This document shows positions 58,339 to 64,000 of a DNA stretch of 64,000 nucleotides, one piece after another. The notes beneath the pieces are model-generated. The model was not told the origin of the DNA. It was given only the letters and a program-made list of their open reading frames with translations, and did no database searches. Source of the stretch: Dillenia suffruticosa (lineage: Eukaryota; Streptophyta; Magnoliopsida; Dilleniales; Dilleniaceae); assembly GCA_033439265.1 (NCBI GenBank), contig JAVTVX010000027.1, positions 12,973,001 through 13,037,000 of the forward strand, given 5' to 3'. Every line of letters begins with the position of its first letter. The stretch's first letter is position 1. The position numbers were made by a program, and so were the translations under genes.

Positions 58339-59497
58339 TAGACAAGTAACCAGGCCGGTTTGGGCCCGAAAAACGGCCTGGCTGGCTCGGGTAAAGCCCG
58401 GACCCGAAACCGGCCTCCTGCTACAGTAAACAGTCCCGGAATCGAACCGTTTACTGTAGCGGACCGGGCTGGTTTCAAAAAAATTTGAACCGTGAACTGG
58501 TCTGGACCTGAATCGGCCCGGAACCGGAATCGGCACAGAACCGGGACCAGAACCGACTCAGGCCCAGAACCAGCTAGAACCGCCGGTTCAGGCCCAGAAC
58601 CGGCCCGACCCGGGCCTGAACTAGCCCTGCCCGGCCGGTTCCGGTTCAAATTTTCCCCCTTTTTTTGAATTTTAAAATTTTTCCAATTTTACCCCTCCCA
58701 ACAGCTATAAACGGCTACTTTTGAGGTTATTTTGATTCATATGGTCAAAAAATTTTCCTATAAATACCTTATACCCCATTTCCAAAATCTCCACAACAAA
58801 ATTTATCTTTCTCTCTCACATCTATATTCTCTCAATATTATTACATTCTCTCAATTTTCATTAATTTTCCATTATTATTTCCTTTCTATTACCATTTTTT
58901 ATATCATTTCCATCATTTTTTACACCATTTTCAATTTTATATTTTCATTTTCTCCATTATCTACATTTCCACAATTATCTACATTTCCACCAATTTCTAC
59001 ACCATTTCTATTACCTTATACCCCATTACCTATACCATTTTTTATACCATTTCCATTAATTTTTACGTCATTTCCAATTTTCCATTATCATTTTCTCCAT
59101 TATCTACATTTCTATCAATTTCCACACCATTTTCATTATCTTATACCCCATTATCTACATTGATCAAGATGTGACAAGATTTCAAGGTTGGGAGCTCATT
59201 CAAGATTTTGCGAAAAACAACTGCGATATTTATCAAATCGGTACATTTAATTTTTTTGCATATTTATTTTTTTGCATTTGCATTACATTTGCATTATCTT
59301 TTTAAAAAATTTAAATTTTAAAATTTTTTAAAAAAATTTAATCTTAAAATGGAGTTATAAAATTAAAATGGAATTAAAAAATAGAGTTACAAAAAAAATT
59401 TAGAAAAATGCAATAGAGGAAAAAAAAATTGGGCCGAACCGGGTCCAGCCTGGACCGGCCTAGGAACAGCTGCCGGCCCGGCCCGGTTACTTGTCTA
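58339..59497. mobile_element. hAT element (1,159 bp) with perfect 13-bp TIR and 8-bp target duplication
   Basis: The left end TAGACAAGTAACC and the right end GGTTACTTGTCTA are exact inverted copies. gctttcag is duplicated on both sides (58331-58338 and 59498-59505). Subterminal regions are dense in ccggcccgg/ccggttc units, strongly GC-rich against AT-rich surroundings. The interior has a TATA-like tataaatacc near 58758 followed by a CT-rich leader-like stretch but no transposase. It may be a deletion derivative that kept the promoter end of an autonomous hAT. It is inserted in the pararetroviral leader. Confidence 0.92.
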
Positions 59498-60094
59498 GCT
59501 TTCAGCCTACCACCTTTTCACCTTCTTTTCCAATCTTTACGGCTTTTTCTAGCAGTACAAGACAAGTACTAGGCCAATTAATCCTGAGATGGCTAAGATC
59601 TAAGGGAATATTAGATTCTTATTATCTCTTACACTCTTAACAGTAACCATGTCTAGGGTTAGGTTTAACGATTTAAATATGAATATAAAAGGGTTTGGAT
59701 AATTCATCTTTTATTTATAATAGAAATAGTATAAGGAAAATTCTATTCCGATGAGTAACGGCTTAAAAAAAATATCTTTGAATGGATTTTACAAATTGAG
59801 GGAGTTAAAGTAGAATTGTTTGAGAACTTATGTTAAAACACTTCAAAACTTGATTCTTCAAATAACTTAGGATTTCGTTATTTACTGAACATAGCTTCCC
59901 CTTATATTATTATCCTATGAACTAAGCGCTTACATCATTTAGTAGTTATAGGTTGGTTGAATAATAAGTGGAGTGACAATTTAATAATGATTGTGTTTAA
60001 AGACGAAAGATTCTCCATACACTTGTCCTTCGCTTGGACTTTTGTTGTAACATTCATCTTTCTTCATGTGATGCTGAGGTCACGTCTTCTCTGT

Positions 60095-60102
60095 CTTTTA
60101 TA
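60095..60102 (-). promoter_or_regulatory. TATA-like box in the pararetroviral intergenic region
   Basis: The minus strand reads TATAAAAG, upstream of the leader and primer-binding-like site in minus orientation, as a pregenomic RNA promoter would be. The left copy of the direct repeat (53425-53494) ends just at this point. Confidence 0.4.
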
Positions 60103-60167
60103 CAGTATTGGCCTCGTACCAAGACTATCAGGTGAATCATTTTGCACAGATATCTCTGTACTCCTTT
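60099..60167. repeat. Right copy of the pararetrovirus-flanking direct repeat
   Basis: tatacagtattggcctcgta through 'gtgaatcattttgcacag' to 'actcctt'. Confidence 0.8.
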
Positions 60168-60239
60168 ACTTGACTACAACTAAGTTAGCCACATTTTTTG
60201 CTAACTTTTCAAACTTTGTCATGCTCCTTTTCGATTGAT

Positions 60240-60560
60240 GACCACCACATTATCTTTATCCCGTGCATAGATCTCGAAATTCTGATTTGTCATTCTTTTG
60301 AATTGTTGATAGATAACAAAGAATCCTAGAGTTCGTTTGTGATTTACAAACTCTAACCATTCTCGTTTGAGTTTCGGAGGAAGGTATAGTTTTTGAGGGG
60401 GAATTCAGACTTCAAACTCTATCTTTTTGCTTAGATAGCTTGAATGCTGATATTGCTATAGAATTTGAACTTTTATCGTTCTGTCGTATCTGACGATGTT
60501 GTCCAAAATTTGATACAGAAGATCTGATTCCCAGAGAAATAGGTTATAAATTTTATTACA
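60240..60560 (-). pseudogene. Pararetroviral 3'-end remnant, unassigned
   Basis: A largely open minus-strand stretch (LPPKLKREWLEFVNHKRTLG, then NFEIYARDKDNVVVIN). It lies just upstream, in viral orientation, of the TATA-like box. That is where the last viral frame would sit; the family assignment is by position only. Confidence 0.35.
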
Positions 60561-61250
60561 AACAAAATCATATCTCAAAAAAAAATGAAAAAGAGAAATG
60601 TCAGTTTTCCCCAAAAAAGAAAAGTTGTTGTTTGAGTAATTATTATACTAGTTATTTACAAATATATATATAAACTATCTCTTTATATCAAAATTTTTCA
60701 AATTTCTATTTGATCCTTGTTAGATTTTATGAACAATAGGAGCAAATCAAAATTTTTAAGACATTTTATGCAGAATATTGTAAATCACTATATAGGTAAT
60801 GTTATCGATATTATTAGTTCTATTGTTGAAATCATGTTAAATTCTAAGGGTAAAAATATATTTACTAAGTTATTATTGGAAGAAACTTTAACCAAAATAA
60901 AAAGAAAAAAGATATAATAATATCGGTATTCATTTTCCTTTGTTGATGTTTTTGCTTAAAATAAAAGAATATAAAGGTAAAAACATTATTAATAATTATT
61001 GTTAAAATTATTATAATAAAACTATTGGGTATTTCTTATTCATTAGATTGGCCGCTCCTATTAATTGCAAGTACTCGCTTCAAGACACTAAGAGAGAATT
61101 TCAGGACGATAATATGAATATTTTTAGTATTCATATTAGACCATTGTGGAGTTTTATAAGAGAAAAAATTTCAATTGTATTATGTAAAAAATTTAGATTA
61201 TCAATAAACAACACGATGGATGAGTGATCTCATGTGTATTTATTCCTTAT
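60561..61250. other. AT-rich region without recognised feature
   Basis: A small plus-strand open frame (60717-60917) has no recognisable domain. Nothing else supported. Confidence 0.5.
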
Positions 61251-61325
61251 TTTGGTTTATTTTCTTAAATGTTAAATTTAAGAATCCAAATTATAAAAAT
61301 GTTGTTATTTTTATTCACATTGTTA
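61250..61325. repeat. Isolated fragment of the MULE-type terminal repeat
   Basis: ggtttattttcttaaatgtt and the following 'aatttaagaatccaaattataaaa...tatttttatt' track the Pack-MULE TIR of 48142-48215 in the same orientation, with changes. No inverted partner was found nearby. Confidence 0.45.
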
Positions 61326-61329
61326 CTGT

Positions 61330-61752
61330 TATGATCCAAATTCATGAGTTTTGAAAACCTATTAACTTTGAGCTTTTAGGTTCTCACTTAGGTTTGTAAT
61401 TTCCTATCCTTTTCTTTTATCTTATGGTATTAGACATGGGAAGATTTTAGAGTAGTGGTTGGTGTATGAATCCCCTATAGTTATTTTTCTTTTGAAAAAC
61501 AATTTGGGGTCTTCGTTATGTACCTTTCAACAACAATAGTGAAACTTTTTCTCCTTCTGCCTATGGTTGTTCCCCATCTTGGGGTTTTCTGTGTAAATCT
61601 TGTGTTTGATTTTTTCATTACGTCTTTTCTTGTTTTTTCTTTTCTGCATTGTTGCAGTTGTTGTCTTGCTTGAAATTCTACGGGGTGTTGACAAAGATTA
61701 AAGGAATAAACAGTTGTTTGTGTTTTGTCATAACTTCCACTTAGTTCCAACA
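61330..61752 (+). repeat. Probable 5' LTR (3' portion) of a copia element
   Basis: T-rich transcribed-looking sequence ending CCAACA just before a tRNA-Met-like primer-binding site. The 5' limit cannot be set because the partner LTR lies outside the window. Confidence 0.5.
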
Positions 61753-61754
61753 AT

Positions 61755-61766
61755 TGGTATAAGAGT
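61755..61766 (+). promoter_or_regulatory. Primer-binding site of the last copia element
   Basis: TGGTATAAGAGT differs from TGGTATCAGAGC at two positions and follows an LTR-like end by 2 bp. Confidence 0.6.
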
Positions 61767-64000
61767 ATTGTGTCTTAGGAAAGCAAAAGAGAGTCAACTT
61801 CAATAAAGGCATTTATGGTACAAAAGGAAAAGTCAATTATATTCATTCTAATCTTTGTGAGCCTTCTAAGGTGCCTTCTAAAGGTGGTGCAAGGTATATG
61901 CTAACCTTATTGATGATTTTTAAAGAAAAACTTGGGTGTTCTTCTTAAAACAGAAGAGCGATTTATTTGATACGTTCAAATATTGGAAGATCTTAGTTGA
62001 AAGCAAATAGAAATATAAAACATTTTTGTATTATCATAATTTAGAGTTTTGTTCAAAAGAGTTCAATACTTTCTAAAAAGGGAATGAATTATGAGACACC
62101 TGATAGTTCCCGGTATGGTGTGGTAGAGCATATGAATAGAACTTTGATAAAGAAAGTTTGATGTATGCTCTCCAATTCTAGTCTACCTATGTCATTTTGG
62201 GCTGAAGCAGCTTCTACAGCTTGTTTTCGTGTTAATCGCTCTCCTTCAATTACTACTAACAAAAGGACTCCTACAAAGGTATGGTCTAGTACTCTTGCAA
62301 ATTAATCTATTTTATAAGTATTTGGTTGTCCTGCATATGCACATGTTAATGAAGGAAAATCATAAACAAGATCTTAAAAATGCATTTTTCTTGATTATGA
62401 ATCTAGTGTTAAGGGATATAAATTGTGATGTCTATAAATTAGTAAAATTATCATCAACAGAAATGTAATATTTGATAAGAGTTCCATGCTTCAAAATTCT
62501 CCTCTCAGTTTATTTAGTGATGCAGGAAAACATAAATTAAACAAACAGGTGGAACTTGAAATTGAAACATCTTCTCCGGAGCCTGCATTACAATCTAGTT
62601 CTAGGGCTGAGTCTGAATGTGTACAAAAAACCACCATACTTCTACCGTCAGCTTAATACTCTATTATTATAAATAGGCACAGGAGAACGATAAAGCCTCC
62701 TCAAAGATATACAGAAGCTGATTTGGTTGCTTATGTTTTAAGTGTTGCTGAAGACATTAATTTTGTGATGAGCCATATACTTTTTTAAAAGCAATTGGAT
62801 GCAAGGATTCTGAAAATTGGATGATTGCGATGCAAGAGGAGATTGAATCTCTAAATAAGAATGGTACTTGGGACCTTGTTGAGCTCTACCTAAAGGTAAG
62901 AAAGTTGTTCGGTGTAAATGGGTGTTCAAGAGGAAAGAAGGTATGTCAGGAGTTGAAGTAACCACATATAAGGTGAGGCTACAGCTGAGTTCCTTGTATG
63001 GATTTCATAGATGTCTTTTCTCTTATTGTAAAGCATAGTTCAATTAGAGCAATACTTGGTATTTGTGGCTATGCATGATCTTGAACTTAATGAAAATATC
63101 TTCATGCAGTAACCAAAGGGCTTTGTAGTTTCAGGAAAAGAAGACCATGTATACTTGTTAAAGAAATCACTCTATAGTTTGAAGCAATACCCAAGACAAT
63201 GGTATAAGAGATTAAATTCATTTATGATCACTTTTGACTTTAAAAGAAGTAGTTATGATAGTTGTGTTTATTTTAAAAGGTCAAAGGATGAATCATTTGT
63301 ATACTTACTTCTATATGTTAATGACATGTTGATAGTAGTTAAGAACAAAGATGAAATTAATAGGATTAAAGGTCAACTCAACAAGGAGTTTGAGATGAAA
63401 GACTTAGGGGTAGCAAAGAAAATCCTTGGCATGGAGATTTTAAGAGATAGAAAGGCTAGCAAATCGTACTTGAGTCAGAAATGATACATTGAAAGAGTCC
63501 TTAATAGGTTTAATATGTCCAATGCAAACCTATCAATACTCCTTTAGGTATTTATTTTAGACTTTCATTTGTCCCATGTCCAAAGCTGATAACAGGTTTA
63601 TTATATGTTACGAGTTCCATACTCTAGTGTAGTAGGATCTCTCATGTGTGCTATGGTTTGTTCATGCTTAGATTTATCTTATATAATGAGTGTGGTCGGT
63701 AGATATATGGCAAATCCAAGAAAGGAACATTGGAAAGCTATCCAATGGATCCTTAGGTACTTACATTACTGAAGCTTGTTTGCAACTCAGGAGAACTAGA
63801 GATGGTATCATTGACTATGTTGATTCTGATTTCGCTGGTGACTTTAATAAGAGGAGATCACTCACAAATTGTCATTATGGCTAACAGTTGTGCCTTAGTT
63901 GGAAAGCTACTTTGCAAAGCATTGTCGCTCTGTCCACTACCGAGACTGAATATATTGCTATATCTAAAGCAGTTAAAGAAGCCATTTAGTTGATAGGGCT
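61767..64000 (+). pseudogene. Degenerate Ty1/copia element (Tork/TNT1-like) running off the window
   Basis: gag and protease are absent: integrase-like sequence (KGGARYMLT, about 61880) begins about 120 bp after the primer-binding site. Integrase continues with YGVVEHMNRTL (about 62115). RT follows with MIAMQEEIESLNKNGTWDLVE (about 62820) and an open piece 63155-63484 (LKKSLYSLKQYPRQWY; KDLGVAKKILGMEI). The catalytic box reads YVND instead of YVDD at 63314-63325. RNase H starts near 63800 (DYVDSDFAGD). Stops and shifts are numerous. The 3' LTR is beyond 64000. Confidence 0.85.

Larger units (their letters stand above)
53425..60560 (-). mobile_element. Degenerate endogenous pararetrovirus (Caulimoviridae-like) with nested hAT element
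   Basis: Minus-strand order: a remnant frame (60560-60240), intergenic/leader sequence with a TATA-like box, a primer-binding-like site (about 57990), a capsid-like region, a CCHC knuckle (about 55230-55180) and a movement-protein-like region (54463-53790). Capsid followed by movement domain in one long frame is known in cavemoviruses and solendoviruses. No protease or RT segment is visible, and many stops and shifts make it defective. A ~70-bp direct repeat marks both sides (53425-53494 and 60099-60167). The outer limits are approximate. Confidence 0.65.

Noticed and set aside
58335..58649. Two overlapping minus-strand frames of 69 and 104 codons
   Set aside because: They are translations of ccggcccgg repeats inside the hAT element terminus.
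58732..59163. 143-codon plus-strand frame rich in Phe, Ser, Ile and Pro
   Set aside because: Low-complexity pyrimidine-rich interior of the hAT element; no domain and no codon bias.
1..64000. CRISPR arrays, bacterial-type operons or riboswitches
   Set aside because: No regularly spaced short palindromic repeats, Shine-Dalgarno spacing or compact gene clusters; the window is plant nuclear DNA.
1..64000. tRNA or rRNA genes
   Set aside because: No cloverleaf with A and B boxes or rRNA-like stretch was recognised by eye; a tRNAscan run would settle it.

Overview
This is nuclear DNA from a flowering plant, most likely a eudicot. The evidence is AT-rich intergenic DNA, split genes with GT-AG introns, CT/GA microsatellites in 5' leaders, and a dense, nested mix of plant transposable elements. 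Three host genes are supported. (1) A plus-strand ARM-repeat/TPR-like protein gene of At5g10200 type, coding exons 1417-2385, 4757-5624 and 6831-6877. (2) An intronless plus-strand C2-domain protein gene, 27986-28606. (3) A minus-strand nuclear gene for a mitochondrial-type ribosomal protein S18 (bS18m family), coding exons from 50208 down to 30343. Its introns hold about 18 kb of mostly transposon DNA, and one exon carries a +1 frameshift.

Layout. 1-7200: ARM/TPR gene. 7200-8766: AT-rich DNA with an old MULE-like inverted-repeat element. 8767-17985: a decayed Ty3/gypsy (Tat-type) retrotransposon with both LTRs, no gag, an extra RNase H, 3' tandem repeats, and a 2.5 kb solo LTR of another family inside its integrase (5-bp target duplication cattc). 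17986-24640: two broken Ty1/copia copies head to head, flanked by a ~170-200 bp direct repeat. 24640-27840: no gene. 27840-28606: C2 gene. 30343-52060: the S18 gene. Its largest intron (31347-43229) holds a small hAT element with an 8-bp target duplication and a LINE. The LINE is split by a probable solo LTR, which is itself split by a non-autonomous LTR element with two 767-bp LTRs. Its first coding intron holds a 961-bp Pack-MULE-like element with long inverted repeats and a 10-bp target duplication, carrying a captured, broken piece of a chloroplast peroxiredoxin IIE gene.

52219-53424 is a truncated hAT-like element with a second GC-rich hAT element inside it. 53425-60560 is a broken endogenous pararetrovirus (Caulimoviridae) on the minus strand: primer-binding-like site, capsid-like region, CCHC knuckle, then movement-protein region, an order known from cavemoviruses and solendoviruses. 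No protease/reverse transcriptase was seen. A 1,159-bp hAT element with perfect 13-bp terminal repeats and a perfect 8-bp target duplication sits in its leader. 61250-64000: a MULE terminus remnant, then a Tork/TNT1-like copia element running off the window.

The host genes are unrelated housekeeping-type genes and form no operon or pathway. The main interest is the insertion archaeology: several target-site duplications can be read directly, so the order of events can be reconstructed. All identities come from reading the sequence and family knowledge; no database search was run.
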